A DNA stretch of 64,000 bases from Phalacrocorax aristotelis (lineage: Eukaryota > Chordata > Aves > Suliformes > Phalacrocoracidae). The DNA is taken from the NCBI RefSeq assembly GCF_949628215.1, contig NC_134279.1, positions 9,096,041 to 9,160,040 of the forward strand. The letters run 5' to 3'. Below, one piece after another: positions 49,640 through 62,134 of this stretch. Both the position numbers and the translations under genes were made by a program. Under the pieces are notes generated by a model. It had not been told where the DNA came from. It searched no databases and saw nothing but the letters and a program-made list of their open reading frames with translations. Position 1 is the first letter of the stretch. Each line of letters starts with the position of its first letter.

Positions 49640-51126
49640 GGAAATTATTCTGAAGTCCTTCCCTCCACCCAGATTAATCCTTGGCAGACAGGGGCCGGGG
49701 GAAAAAAAACCAACACCGGAAGGAATATAAAAAACACTGCTCTTATGACGTGGCATTTTTAAACATTCACAGCAAGAGATTGAAAAATCTGCCTTCAAAC
49801 AGAACAATCAGACATCAGACGTGAAAGTCTATTTCATCTTATATAATGGTTGAGGTAATGGGACAAACCTATTTCCTTTTAAATCCCATAAAGCAGCATA
49901 TTTAGGCCAGTTATCTCAACGTTCTTAAACATATATGCATTTTTTAATAAAACAGAAGAGAGCCACCTGCATTGGGCAGCCATCTCCAACTACAGACAAC
50001 CATATAAGAATCCAGAAAAGACTGATCACCTACTGGTTCCTCACCTCTTCTCCTCAATACACACCAGAGGCCAGAGGCAGGAGCACACAGCATGCAGAGC
50101 AGACGAAATATGTGAAATACCAACATCAAGTGTCACAGGAGGATAAAAACCAATGAGGAACTGCAAGCACCCTAGTGTTGGGCTAGTCTGGGTGCAAAAT
50201 TCACCCGTGTCTGGCTTTCAAAGAGCGCCTGCTAGAGTTGCTGATCCATTTTATTAATCAGGGAATAACCGAAGGCAAGGAATTGTTACGAGGCTGCCAG
50301 GACAGTCCCAGCACCCTTGTTCTCCCAAGGCCCTCATGCTACCAGCTGGAGCATCACACTCCCATATTTTTCTACTAAGCTCCAGCAATTGAAGGAAGCA
50401 AACGAAGAACAGTGAGCACTATCAGCATGTCCCAGCTTTAATCCCAGGTTTTAAAATGAATTAATTCTGATATATGAAGCTTTATACTTTGGTACAGACA
50501 AAACGGGTTTGTTTTTTTTTTTCAGTAAAGCAAGTCTTCCTGCACTGTAGCTGTAGATAAATTATCCCAGCTGAGAAAGTCAAAGAGGGGAGACAAGCTT
50601 TACTGATCACAGTTCAATACCTATGAATAATGCCAGCCTTGTCTCTACCACCTTGTGGCAATTTAATTTCCGAAAATATCTATCTGCCCATGTAGTTTAA
50701 CCACAGATGTAACAATATCTGCAAAAACAACACTGACTTTGAATGCATTTGCAGGAGCCGCCTTTGAAATTCTGCTATTTTCCAGCTATGCAGTGAATTA
50801 GTTGCTTTCATATTCCTCTCTTGACAGGCAAAACAGATTTCTTAAGATGCGTTAGTTCAATTTAGTTAATATAAAAGACCTGAAAATCCCCATTAGGATG
50901 TGAACACACGAGTACCTCCCTTTGCTGGCTGCCACCATTAAAATGAATGAACAAGTACCTGTTTTTTAAAGCAGTCCTGTTAAAAACTGAAAATACAAAA
51001 TCACTTTTTATGGTGGTTTTTACGTTGACTGCAGGGATGAAATACATACTGATTCTTTAGCCCCATATCAGTAGTGGATGAGTAGTTTATTAATGTAACA
51101 TATATAGTCTTTTTTGTCTTCAACAG
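49640..51126. other. Unique DNA, nothing recognised
   Basis: A T11 run lies at 50512. No gene is supported. Confidence 0.6.
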
Positions 51127-51337
51127 CTGCTTGTCAGATCTGAGAGGAGCACCACAGGAGCCTGTCAGAAGGTGCCTGACAGCGTATGTCGAAGCACTTG
51201 AGATTTGGGGGAGGTTTTGGTTCATTCAGGCAGAGGAAGCTGACTGGGAAATGGCAACACAGGAATCTGAGGAGAAGTGCACTCCATGCAAAAAAATGGA
51301 ATGCAAAAGACATACATTTTTCAACAGAGTACAGTGA
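51127..51337 (+). other. Open stretch after a very strong acceptor, unrecognised
   Basis: AGTCTTTTTTGTCTTCAACAG precedes a frame open for 69 codons and closed by TGA. It includes EALEIWGRFWFIQAEEADWE and a cysteine-containing CTPCKKMEC. No domain is recognised. Two further plus-strand open frames follow within 0.9 kb (51554-51829 and 52010-52264). Confidence 0.17.
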
Positions 51338-51553
51338 GAAGGCAATAACACAGAACTGTGTGCTGCCAGTGTAAGCCTGCAGAGACAAGCACGTAACAGC
51401 TGGCTCTGGTAACAGACCAGGCATCACAACTGGGATTAAACACTCCAGTAGACGCTATTAAATGACCCAGAGCTAACCCTTGACAAGGCACGTGGAACTT
51501 GCCGTGCAAAATAAGCTGGTTTCTGGAAGAGAGATGTTCCTCTGCCATTACAG

Positions 51554-51595
51554 ACGTTATTGAAAATCCAAAATGCTCTCAGAAAATCAAATGAG
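51554..51595 (+). other. Candidate 42 bp exon
   Basis: TTCCTCTGCCATTACAG precedes 42 bp ending AATGAG before GTAAGA. It is open at phase 0 for 14 codons (TLLKIQNALRKSNE), and the same frame stays open to 51829. No product is recognised. Confidence 0.14.
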
Positions 51596-51911
51596 GTAAG
51601 AAGACACACAGATTTCAAAGTCAGAACTACAAAAAATACTGTAGCCAACTTCACCAACTGTGAAAGTCCTCAGAATCTGCAGAAAAAAATGCAAGAACTA
51701 GGAAGAGTTTCACCTTTTGGCTACAAAGTTAGCGAGGGCCTGCTGAACCCAGAGTTGACAAATGTGACAACCCCCACCATTATTCCAAAACAATTATTTA
51801 GAGAAGACAGGATCTCAGAGAAAGGGTAATGAACTATCAGTTAGAAAACAATACAGGCCATTTTTCATTTTACATTGGAGACAAGTGTAGAAGATAACAT
51901 GATGGTATATT

Positions 51912-51926
51912 AAAAAAAAAAAAAAA
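51912..51926 (+). repeat. A15 homopolymer
   Basis: This is a run of 15 A in otherwise unique sequence. Confidence 0.75.
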
Positions 51927-52264
51927 GATGCTCTTACCCTCTAAGAAAAATTGTAGGCAATGGAAGATGAAATGGGCAAAGACTTAGGACTCCCGTTAGG
52001 GAAGAGTATGTGTATCAGCCAATAAGACATGGAAAAGATGTAGTGCATAGCCATCTCAAAGACAGAAGTAGCAACTGCTGCACTGAAACAGGTGCTACCT
52101 CTTATCAACATGACAAACTCTCCGGGAAAGGGGGACAGCAAAGAAATTCTGAAAAAAAGCTGGCTACTTTTGCAAGGACTCAGAAAATCCTTGGAATGCA
52201 AAATACAGTTCAAAAAGTCTTCCTTGTTCATATCAGAGTGACCCTGATCTTAAGAAAAAGGTAG

Positions 52265-55200
52265 GCATATTATTCTGAGAATCCTATACTGAGCAGAGAT
52301 ATCAACAGAATGGGTATATTTGCAAGGCACAGTCACAGAAAAACAGTTATTTTGTTTCTAAAGAGATAATCAAATAAAAATGTACAAGAATTTGCTTCCT
52401 AACATGCCAGCATCTTCAAGATAAGGCTGATGCAGAATTATTTTATATAATTAAAAAATCTGCAAGTTTTTACTGCAAAAAAGAAAATCAAAACTTGTCA
52501 TCAGTTCTTTCCTAGAAGAACTTGTCATGCCTCTTTCCCAGACTGCCACTTGGGTTCTGTACAGCTTCCACATCACTTCACCAGGAAATATAACAGTTGC
52601 AAGGGGAATAATTTCTACACAGGACACATTTATGATTTGAGAGAAAGTGATGCAAAGGTACAAGTAAAAGTTATATCAACACTCTGAGTCCCTGCTTCCT
52701 TCGAGCTCCCCTACTTATTCCTTACCTCTGCAACACTTCTCCCTGACAGTTACAAACAAGTTTGGGCTAAAGTGAAAAATCCCCATCCCCAGTGAGTAAT
52801 GAAAGTGAATGCAGCAAAGGGATACAGGCTGGCAGTAGCAAACCTCAGGAGATTACCAGTATACCTACTCCAGACAGTCAAGGAAAAAATATGTATGTCC
52901 TCTGAAGCAGCAAACTGCATAAGGACTTTTTACTTCCCAGTCCAGATTCGAATGTAGCAAGAGTATCAGATTTGCAGTTGGAGAAAAGGCTGGGTTCTGG
53001 TAGTCTAGTACTAGCACTAGTCACACAGTAAAATTTTCTACAGTGAAAATAAAGGTATCACAGTTTGTCTTTCAATTCTGTTCTTTGTTAAATACTCGCA
53101 GCCAGAGAACTGAGCATGCTTTCGCTTACGTGCTAGAAAAAATATATATAGTTTTGCTGCTATAATAGAGGAGTTGGAGGAGGTGAAATTCTCTAGGACC
53201 TCTGAAACATAGCAGTTGTTCTAACTAAAAAAGGTTAATGAAAGCAAAATGTTTTTAAGTATAAAAGCTTCAGATTTATTGTCTTCATGCTGTGTGCCAG
53301 CTAACTTTATCATGCAGTCATGTAAGTATGAAATAACGATTTGCAGTTGCACCTTCTCAGATGATGAGGCAAAGGATCATGGCAGGAACACAAGCAACTT
53401 TTGCTGAAAACAGAGCCTCTACTTAATTGGCAAAGGATGAGCAAAACCTTTATAATGGAGTCATCCAAAGAAAAACTCTCAGCCTTTAAAGCAATATGAC
53501 AAAGTAATAGTTTTTCCTCTCACAGCATTCCTATCAAAAAAATCCCCCAAACTTGATTACCGAATAATAATTAATCCCAGGATCCCACCTGATGAGAGCG
53601 CCAAAATTTGCTCAAACTTTTCCTATCCAAAATTAACTGCAGAACAAGCAGTGCTGAAGTCCAGTTGTCCAGGATTTTTTATTGTTAAAACATACTGTAA
53701 GTATTGTTTAATTCTCCCACTTTCTGAATAGCTGGCTAAGGCAATGGAAATCCCCCGTCATGTTTATCTATTCCTGGATCCCTGTTATTAGTCCTTGCAA
53801 ATGCAAACCAGCATTATCACATTCTAAACACCTAAGCAAACTATCAGCGTCCCAGGAAAGCAACACACATGTTCCAGTCTCCTGTGAAAAAATTACCATA
53901 ATACAAAGCGCATGAGTCGCCTTCCCCACGCCCCCAGCTATTCACTTTTAACAGAGAGTCCTATGGAAAAGCCATTTTGGAATATCAATTAGAAAAAAAA
54001 AGTAACATTGCTGAGCTGACATTTGGTTTCTACACAGCTGGAGGGAGGAAAACATTCACCTGTGCACAGTCAAAAAATGAAGAGCATATGTGTTGCAGTA
54101 TTTTTATGTTTAGAAGGGGAGTTCAAGGAGAGGCGGGCTTAGAAAGGGAGTACATTTAAAGAAAAGTAAGGAAGAGCAGTGGCTTTGAAAGAGGAAAATT
54201 TCTTTTTTCTTAGAAGAAAGAACAATTCCCCATGACTGCATATTACACATATTGAGACTAAGTAGTGGATTCTGCAAGGTGTTAAGTGCTCTGGCTTGCT
54301 TCCAACAAACCACTTAATCACATACTTAACTTTAACTACACCCACAGTCCTGTAGGACATCAATTAAGCTGATCCTAAAAAGACTACTTGAAAATGCTTG
54401 AAATCACATGCTTGTAACTCCTGTTGGATTGGAGCAAATCAACAGCCTTTAAAGCCTCCTGTTATTGACAGGTTAAAGCAAGAGCTGTTAGAGCTAGAGC
54501 TGAGGAAAATTTAATCTGAAAATGGTCTGCCTTCAAAACCAGGTTTCATGAAAGTTTTGTGTTCCTCATTAATATTAAAAATTCCAAAAACGTAGGTCTC
54601 CCATGTACTTCTGTTACTAAGCACAACAGGAAAAACTAATAGCCCATTCTCTCTTCCCCTCTCCTCCTTCCCCAGTTCTTCATTTTCCTTTTTTCTTTTT
54701 TTCATTCTATAATTCTGGCTTTTAGTCCACAGGTTTGAGGAATTACAAAGTGGCAAGAAGATAAAGTGACAGGACAAAACTTTGTTAATTCTACGGCAGG
54801 AAAAAAGGAAAAAGAAAAAATGAGGAAGGCATTAAACTGAAACCATCTAAACAGCCTATATAAAGGCCTGAAATAAAAAAAAAAGTATTTGTGGCCTGAC
54901 TAAATGAAATAGTTTTGCTTTAGGCGTGAGCACGTGTGAGACTAATTTTCTGATTTTTGAAGCTGCCTTTGCAATCAAAATTGACACTAGATTGAAATAA
55001 AATAGCACTCTGAAGTACCAACAGTCCACAGTAAACATCAGTAGCAAAAGAATTGCAAATGCAGGTGCAACCAGGGAGCCAAGTTTATCCGACTCTCAGC
55101 CCAAAGAATCTTGCTTCCGCGAACCAGTGGCCCTTTCTCCTAAAACTGTGCTTTATGTTGCTGCAAGACAGCTGGCACAAAACCACCCCCTAAAAGTTGA

Positions 55201-57160
55201 TATGCTGGCTCCTCAACTTTTTTTGCTACATCCAGATGAGGTAGGGGGATCTGCACAGGTATGATCCCACCACAGAGTCGATGCACACACCATACCAGCC
55301 AATGCTCCAGGAGCAACAGAGTCCTCAGAACCTCCTAACATGCTCCCCACACCAGGCAAAAGGTCTGCTGGGTCTATGGGTGAATTTTGAACTACGTGTT
55401 ATTATCAGTTCAGAGTCTAAAAAGACAACAAAGAATGAGTAGAGTTGGAGGTCAGTTGGAGCTCAAGAATTTAAGGGGTCTACCTGTAGGAAGTACAACG
55501 GGGGAAGAAAAATTTCTTTTCATTCTGTTCTAGTTCTCACTTTCTGCCAGGTATTTCTCTTCTGCACAAGTTGCATGCTATCAGGCGTTTAAACGCTATT
55601 TACCGTGGCCTACATCCTGGAGAATTCTGTGTGGCTTTTTCCCCTGCAAACACTGTCATGACTAAAACATCGCCAGGACGCAGAGAGTAACCGGGCTCAG
55701 ATGGCAGATGACATTCTAAATTAGAGTGAAAGGGGAAAACGTAACTCCAGTGCTTTCACAGTCACAAACGACTCTAGGTGTAAAGGTCTAGCAGATGATG
55801 TTGTGTGACATTACAATCCCGATGTGGAATTTAACAAGCTCAGCAGCTATTTCTGTCAATGCAGATTCAACCTCCCTGAGAAGCCCAACATTAGCGCCAG
55901 ACACTGCTTGCTCCCCGTGTCGAATAGGGAAGACACAGGCATCACTTCCCAGAACATGGAGCTGTCCTGCCCCAACCTCTCCCAATATCTTTGTCAGTTT
56001 CAACACTACTTTGGAAATTTAGGAAGCCTCTGCACGTCTGTGGTAAAAGCACTGGATTCAGCTTTATGCATACACAAAAAAAAAAAACCCACGCAAAACA
56101 GTCTGAATAATGTTATGTGGCTCTGGGTACAGTGAATAGACAGCATTTAATCAGAAAAGCGTGAAAAAGCAATACACTTTTAATGCAAACAGGCATAATT
56201 AATATAAGCTAGAATAATTTGAGCACAACACTAAATAATGTAGCTTTCTACATTAGGGATAGCTGAATCTTTTTCACACAGACTTGGTTTCTTGGCATAT
56301 ACCACTAAATGTTGTATAAACTTTCCTGAAGAAACAAAAAAAACCTTAGAGTTGTTTCTTCTTAAGCTGCTTCCCTGAGCCACCTATTTCCAGGAGAAAT
56401 TCTGCATCAGATGCAAAAGAAACAATACTTTTAGGGTCCTGTGTTAAAGCAAAAGCATTTTATGCCTACTTTCAGCATACTGTCTGCAAATGTTTTCCAG
56501 TTGAAGCATTCTCTGTTAAGAAATGTTTTGAGTAGACAGACCCAGCCATGTAATAAGACCGAAAACATTTGAGAACCAAAAATATTTAAGTTTATGTGCT
56601 TTCCACTATTTTGAAAATCTTTTTTTGAAACCTGTTCTTAATTATAGCTGCACCATTTCCTCATATTGGTACCAATTTCAAGATGACAACTTCAAATTAC
56701 TGCAAAGATCCGCTTAATTTTTTTGCTTATATTTTTACTATCAAATCCTGATATCAAATTATTACCTGTTCTTACTGTTTAAAAAAATAATTAAAAATCC
56801 AACCTTCCTAATTGCAGATGAAAACTTAAAAATATAATGTGATTGCCAACTAAAAGTGTGAAATCATATTAGGGAAAACAAACTAGTAAGAAAAATAATC
56901 TAACCCTAAGCCAGCCCTCTGACACCTGGGACAAAAAATTATTTCTTTTTTTTTTAAATACTGTATAGGACTGGCAATTCTGAGCTGTATCAACAGAGAA
57001 GTTACAAAAGGATAGGGTATAAAATTCTAGCATTACATTTACTGTCTTGCCAGCTTTTAGTGGTTACATAAAACCTTTTATATTGGTGCAGCGTATCAAA
57101 GTACAAGAGAACGAAACAATTTTTCTTGTGTATTTTAAGTCTGCACTGAATTCTGATTTT
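52265..57160. other. Unique AT-rich DNA, no gene seen
   Basis: Apart from the CT-rich tract at 54642, only short homopolymers and isolated splice-like words occur, for example an acceptor near 52747 with a GTGAGT at about 52790. Confidence 0.55.
54642..54703 (+). repeat. CT-rich low-complexity tract
   Basis: About 60 bases are almost all C and T with a few scattered A or G. No unit repeats exactly. Confidence 0.6.
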
Positions 57161-57184
57161 CTATCAAGCTATGAAGCTTGATAG
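57161..57184. repeat. Perfect inverted repeat, 10 bp arms, 4 nt loop
   Basis: CTATCAAGCT, ATGA and AGCTTGATAG follow each other. The arms are exact reverse complements. No U-run follows that would suggest a functional RNA hairpin. Confidence 0.9.
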
Positions 57185-58007
57185 TTTCCTGGAGTCCTAT
57201 GTAACTTACTGAGCTTGTTCTTTGCTGTGGTTTTGGGTTTTCTTTGTTTGTTTTTTTGTTTTTCATAAAATCTTCTCAATAGTAATTTCAACACAGGCAG
57301 CCGATAAAGAACAAAGTTTCAGGGGCAAAAAAAGGAGGATAATAGCTAGCCTTGGCTGTTTTCCACAACCACATCTGTACGTGAATTCCTGCACCTGCAC
57401 TGTTTGATTCAACTATCAAAAGCCATATTGTGTGCAATTCTAAGTAGCTGAATTTTTTCTATCTAACCGAGCATGGTCACAGAGAAGCTGAAGGACCGAG
57501 CACTGGACTTTCAGTATTTGTTGTTATCACTTGCAGATCTACACAGCCATGATGCACATTCGCTTTACCCACCACAGTAGTACTGAAGCTTTTCAGGAGT
57601 ACCTTTCATCCATCTATAAAGCACCAAAAGTTGTCATCTCGGTGACGAAACATTTTGATTACAATTGTAAAAGCCAATAGTTGTATCATATTTATGACTA
57701 CGTAAACCTCAGCCATTTCATAGTAGAAATGTTAAATATCAGTGCAAAGGTCTAGACCATCACACTGCTGTCTTTCTGACACCCATTTAGAAATGTCATC
57801 CCTTCTCTCACTGCTTAGTTGTTAACCAATGTGGAGAAATGCAAAAGCAAGGCTGGAAAAGAAAAGCAAGGCTAGAATATTTTCTGGAATACTGCCCTTT
57901 TTTCAAATTATGTTACATCATTTACAGGTTTAATCTCTTCCTGGCTGGAAGGGAGAGTTTAAAGCTCTGTCTCAAACTATTAATATGCTACATCCCTGCA
58001 ATGCTAC
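57185..58007. other. Unique DNA, T/G-rich start, no gene seen
   Basis: A T/G-rich low-complexity stretch lies at 57222-57260. Nothing else is recognised. Confidence 0.55.
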
Positions 58008-58181
58008 CTGCTCATTAGCTCACTAAAACCAGGATCCTTAATCTGGGGAACGTTCCCAGCAAGAGACTGGGAGGGTTTAGAAGGAACAAACCCCCTCATT
58101 CCCCAGCCTGCAGGCTGATCCCAAAGCAGCATTGCAGCAGCCTGTACCGCAGTCCTGACGGCCGCGTACCCACTGCTTCCA
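58008..58181 (-). CDS. Candidate internal coding exon, unrecognised product
   Basis: This is the most exon-like stretch seen. On the minus strand a CTGAT branch-point-like motif about 39 nt upstream is followed by a T/C-rich tract (TTTTTTCTGTCTACTC) and ACACTCTCAG. It ends at AGCAG before GTAGCA, a usable but not strong donor. The 174 bp are open in one frame only (57 whole codons, phase 2 at both ends, hence symmetric), and the other two frames are closed. The peptide includes GYAAVRTAVQAAAMLLW and SLAGNVPQIKDPGFSELMS. Local CpG content is clearly above the surroundings. I do not recognise the protein, and no neighbouring exon with matching phase was found, so a chance pseudo-exon or an unrecognised repeat remains possible. 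Confidence 0.27.
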
Positions 58182-58996
58182 CTGAGAGTGTTGTAGAGTA
58201 GACAGAAAAAACACATCAATCAGGTCTGCTGGCACAATCCTAGCTCCTCCTTGTCCAACACCTACTCTGGCCCCCTGGCTGTCTTGACCAATTTAACATA
58301 GGTAAACTCTGCAGAGAGATATATCGGTGCATGCAGAGGATTGCTGAACCTGTGTATGGATCAGGGAGCAGCTCCTGCATAACACTGTATAAGACAGGCT
58401 GTAGTAAAAGTCTTTCAAGCCTGACTAAGTAAGTTTATATGAACCCATACACAGAAAAAGTTTAAAAGGATGTATCCAGCAGCAAAACAGAAGCAACTAC
58501 TGGACTCTCTCCTATGCCTTCCTATCCATCTAGACTATAGACATGGATTAAACTATCCACTGTCTTCTTTCCAATACTTATGCCTCCACAAGAAACATGA
58601 GGTTCATACTGCTCTCTTCCACAAAGCTCATGCATTATCCTCCTTGAAAAATCCATTTATGACAACCCTACTGTTTTTATGATTCATTCCTTGTATTCAG
58701 TTCTTGTTCTGTCAGATAGTTTTAACCAAGTCAAGCGGTCAACTGGTGAGCCGTGCTTATTTAGGATGCAAAAGCCACTCCTCTGTAATAAATTAAAATG
58801 GCTGTCAAGATTATTTCTGACACTATCAGTTGTTCATCAGAATGTACAAATGGTGCTGTTTAATTTCATCATCTATGAGAGAATGACAGTTTTGATGATG
58901 TGTTGAGCACTCAAATCCCCAGCCGTAAGAGCTGCACCGAAAGCATATCCATTCACCTACACTTGCACGGAGAAGTAAGGCATAGCACTTCCAGAA

Positions 58997-59022
58997 AGCT
59001 CATTATCTAAGCTCATTATCTA
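58997..59022 (+). repeat. Perfect 13 bp tandem duplication
   Basis: Two adjacent identical copies of AGCTCATTATCTA are present. Confidence 0.9.
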
Positions 59023-59121
59023 GACTCTAGTCTTTGCTCAGTTGAGGCAAACGTCAGTTCCAAATCCCAGACAGCATGCTCATCAAATATGACCTATACT
59101 GCACCAGTTTTCCAAGGACTT

Positions 59122-59325
59122 TTAAATCAACCCTCCTCCCCATAGTGGTCTGAGAAAGGCTAGTGCACAGCACAAATAAACATCAGTCAACTCTGGAATT
59201 ACTGCCACAGAGCACTGCATGGATGGCATATTTTCTGTGTTGCTTGCAAAGCAGCAGGCATCTCCCTTTGTTGCGGATGCAGATTGTTTCCAATCTCTCA
59301 GCATGTCTTTCTCAGCCACTTGCTC
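59122..59325 (-). other. Candidate terminal exon or open stretch, unrecognised
   Basis: On the minus strand GTTTTCCTTTTAAGTTTCAG precedes an open frame of 67 codons plus a stop, starting at phase 0 (EQVAEKDMLRDWKQSASATK and onwards). It lies about 0.9 kb upstream of the 58008-58181 candidate in transcription order. Internal donors that would fit that exon's phase are weak (for example ATGCA before GTGCTC). No domain is recognised. Chance is a reasonable explanation. Confidence 0.17.
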
Positions 59326-62024
59326 CTGAAACTTAAAAGGAAAACAGTGCACACTTAATTTGAAAAATGCTTTGCAGACTTCATAGCAGAAGGGGTTGAG
59401 TAGGTTGGAGGGGGTAAAAGAAACTGTTTCACAGCATTATTGAGGCCATGTGTGACGGCCTAAATGAAACCTTCAGACAATTCTGTCACAAGTTATTTTC
59501 ACTTCTTACAATTTGCACAACCAAGTGGGTGGCCATATGACTATCCCTTCTCCTTGTTTTTCAACAAATGAAATGAGGTGGATTTTAATTTTTTTAATAG
59601 TTTAGCTCATAGCAGTTATGCCTTTATTGTTTTCAGAATGGCTATATGCAACTGAACAAGTTTCCTCGTTAAACACAAGGGCAGACGATGATCATGCTGA
59701 TGAGGCTCCTTGTATTAGTGGATTACTTCTACATATCAGGCTATATTTATCTTTCATTCTGCTAAGAAAAGGGTCACGCACTGTCTTACACATCATGAAA
59801 CCAGAGCATAAATGCAGAGCCAAAACACCAGCCTTTGTCTAAGATATTCAAGCAAAAATAAACAGGATCTGAAGACATATGACGGTAAAAATAATAATCA
59901 AGTCTCATTCCTCTTTCCTTTTCACACTCAAGCAAAGGTTGAGATTGAGATAAATATAAATAAGGGTTTTTTCCCCCCATACTTGAAGCATAGTATACGG
60001 CAAAGCCAGGGCTGTTTTCACAGTTTACGCAGACTAAGTAGAAAGGTTACCCAACAAAAGTCTTGGTCTTGATGGCATATGCAGTGATGGGACTGTACTC
60101 CAAATAGGAGATTTGGGGAAAAGAGCCTCAGGGAGACATAAAAGAGTTTCACATCTCCAGTCTCTCTCACATCTCAATCTGTTAAATGGGGTTTTCCTTC
60201 TGCCTTCTAACAGTATTATCTTTTTCATTTCTGAGCACGTCGAAGGTGCAGAAGCACGTATTTAAGTAGACAGTCAAGCTCTCCCTGAAAAGCAGGAGTG
60301 GACCTTCATAATATTATTGTTTCATTGCTTTACTCAGCATTTCTGAGTGAGTAGAGGACACCTTTTTTTCCTCATTCCAAAGCAGCTAGCCTACACTGAA
60401 AAGCAGTTGTTTAGAAGTAAAGCAATAAATCTATATACATTTTAAATATCTGCTATAAAAAATTTCCAACAATGGAAAGTGGAAAGACAGTTCTTTCAAA
60501 CTGTTCAGCATATCTATGAGATATTAAGTTGGAGTTCTGGTAAAACAATCACTTATCCTATTCCCCATTTAACTAAAAGCTAGTTAAGCTGCACTCTGGG
60601 ATCAGTATTGAGAATGCCATTCTTCAGAAAGGGGTCAATTCATGAAACACAGTTCTGTCCCAGGATATTAGAAAGGTTTTGGGTTGTAGTGTTACTCCCA
60701 GGGAGACTGCCTTCTGGAAATCGATGCTCTAGCATGGCAATTGTTTTACCTCAAAAACACAGTCTTTCCTGAGTGAGCAATAAATATATGTGTGTATACG
60801 TACGTCAGGGAAGAAAGAAGTTGAGTTGTTGCTTCTCTTTCTCTACCCTGGTTCCACATTTTCCATCCTTTTATCCAAATTCCAGCCTCTTTTCATGGTT
60901 CTCAGTCCTCACCTCTTAAGTTCTTTACCAAGGCTATGCCACGCTTACCTTCCTTGCAGAATGTAACTCCCACCCCAAGCACCCACCCTGCACATGATTC
61001 CTTTTTGTGTCCTAGTCTTGTTCCTTACCTTGACATAACATCTTCAACGCCCTATACACCCTTCATTTAATCTTTATTTCCTAAATGGTGACCCATTCTA
61101 TCACCTCTACCTGTAACTGAATTTCTTAAACTTTTCCCAAGACCATAGTCCTTTGTAGTTCTTAAAATATTGTAACCAACCTATAACAGTGATTTATTTT
61201 TTTTTCCCCTCCAGTACAGACCTTGTTTTCCAAGATTTCCCACTGTTTAAAATAGGTTGTGCTCTTTTAAATCAGTGCATTACACTGAAAAAAATAGCTG
61301 TTTTCTGAAAGGCATTGCCGGTTAAATCATCTTGAGCCCTCAATGCAAAAAAAAAAAAAAAAAAAATCAAGTCACACAATTTGACTGCTCCCTCATTCTC
61401 TTAATTTGCCATCAGCCTCTACAACACATTTTTGACCTAATATTGCTACCTCCATCAGAGAAGAAAACGTATATTTACATACATATGTATGCATATAATT
61501 GTACATGTATATATGTTCAAATATATAAAAACAAATAAAATCAATGTTGTCAGTAATTTTTCCTAAAATTAAAGGAGCCAAAAATCAGTTTGTCATTCAT
61601 TTCCAAGTCAGAGTCCTGACATGTAATTTTGATTTCAGAGGTACTTAATTAGAAAAGCTGAGGCCTAAGAGGTGGTTTCGCTATACATCTATGTATCAAA
61701 GAAGAGAATCTAATTCATTATCAAAATCAAATAGACAGTCATTAATAAAATACCCTCAACTTTTTCATCCATAAACCTGAGTTTTATGGATAATGACAGA
61801 GTCCTCTGCATCCAGTAAATACATCTGATTGTGTTCTAATTCTTAGCAATACCAAAGTTAAAGAGCAACACAGCAGTACCTCCACTGTGTTTGAGGAAAC
61901 TCACATCTGATGTGAAAGGCGTAGGCCAGAGCTACCAGGACTGTCAGGAGAACAGGAAACTTATTCTTAATGCTGGGATAAGAATTTAGTTTGTCTGCCT
62001 TTTCCAAGAAAGGCTGAAATAGCA
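59326..62024. other. Unique AT-rich DNA, no gene seen
   Basis: Contains A20 at 61347 and imperfect TATG/CATA-type simple sequence at 61470-61520. Confidence 0.55.
61347..61366 (+). repeat. A20 homopolymer
   Basis: This is a run of 20 A after CCCTCAATGC. No retrocopy body or target-site duplication is visible. Confidence 0.85.
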
Positions 62025-62134
62025 TTATATACGAATACCACCGCAGAGGTAGATCAACAAGGGCAGAGAACTACCGCAGCCAAAGATCAACGTTGATGTA
62101 AAAGCAAACACAGGTAGGCCATGAACACATTTGG
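62025..62134 (-). other. Short open stretch after an acceptor
   Basis: On the minus strand GTAGTCTCATTTCCAG precedes about 36 open codons and a TAA. Composition is hydrophobic (TSTLIFGCGSSLPLLIYLCG). The wider segment 62100-62460 is GC-richer than its surroundings and could be an unrecognised repeat. Confidence 0.13.

Noticed and set aside
52945..52965. GATTCGAAT word resembling a tRNA T-arm
   Set aside because: No acceptor stem, anticodon arm or B-box spacing around it.
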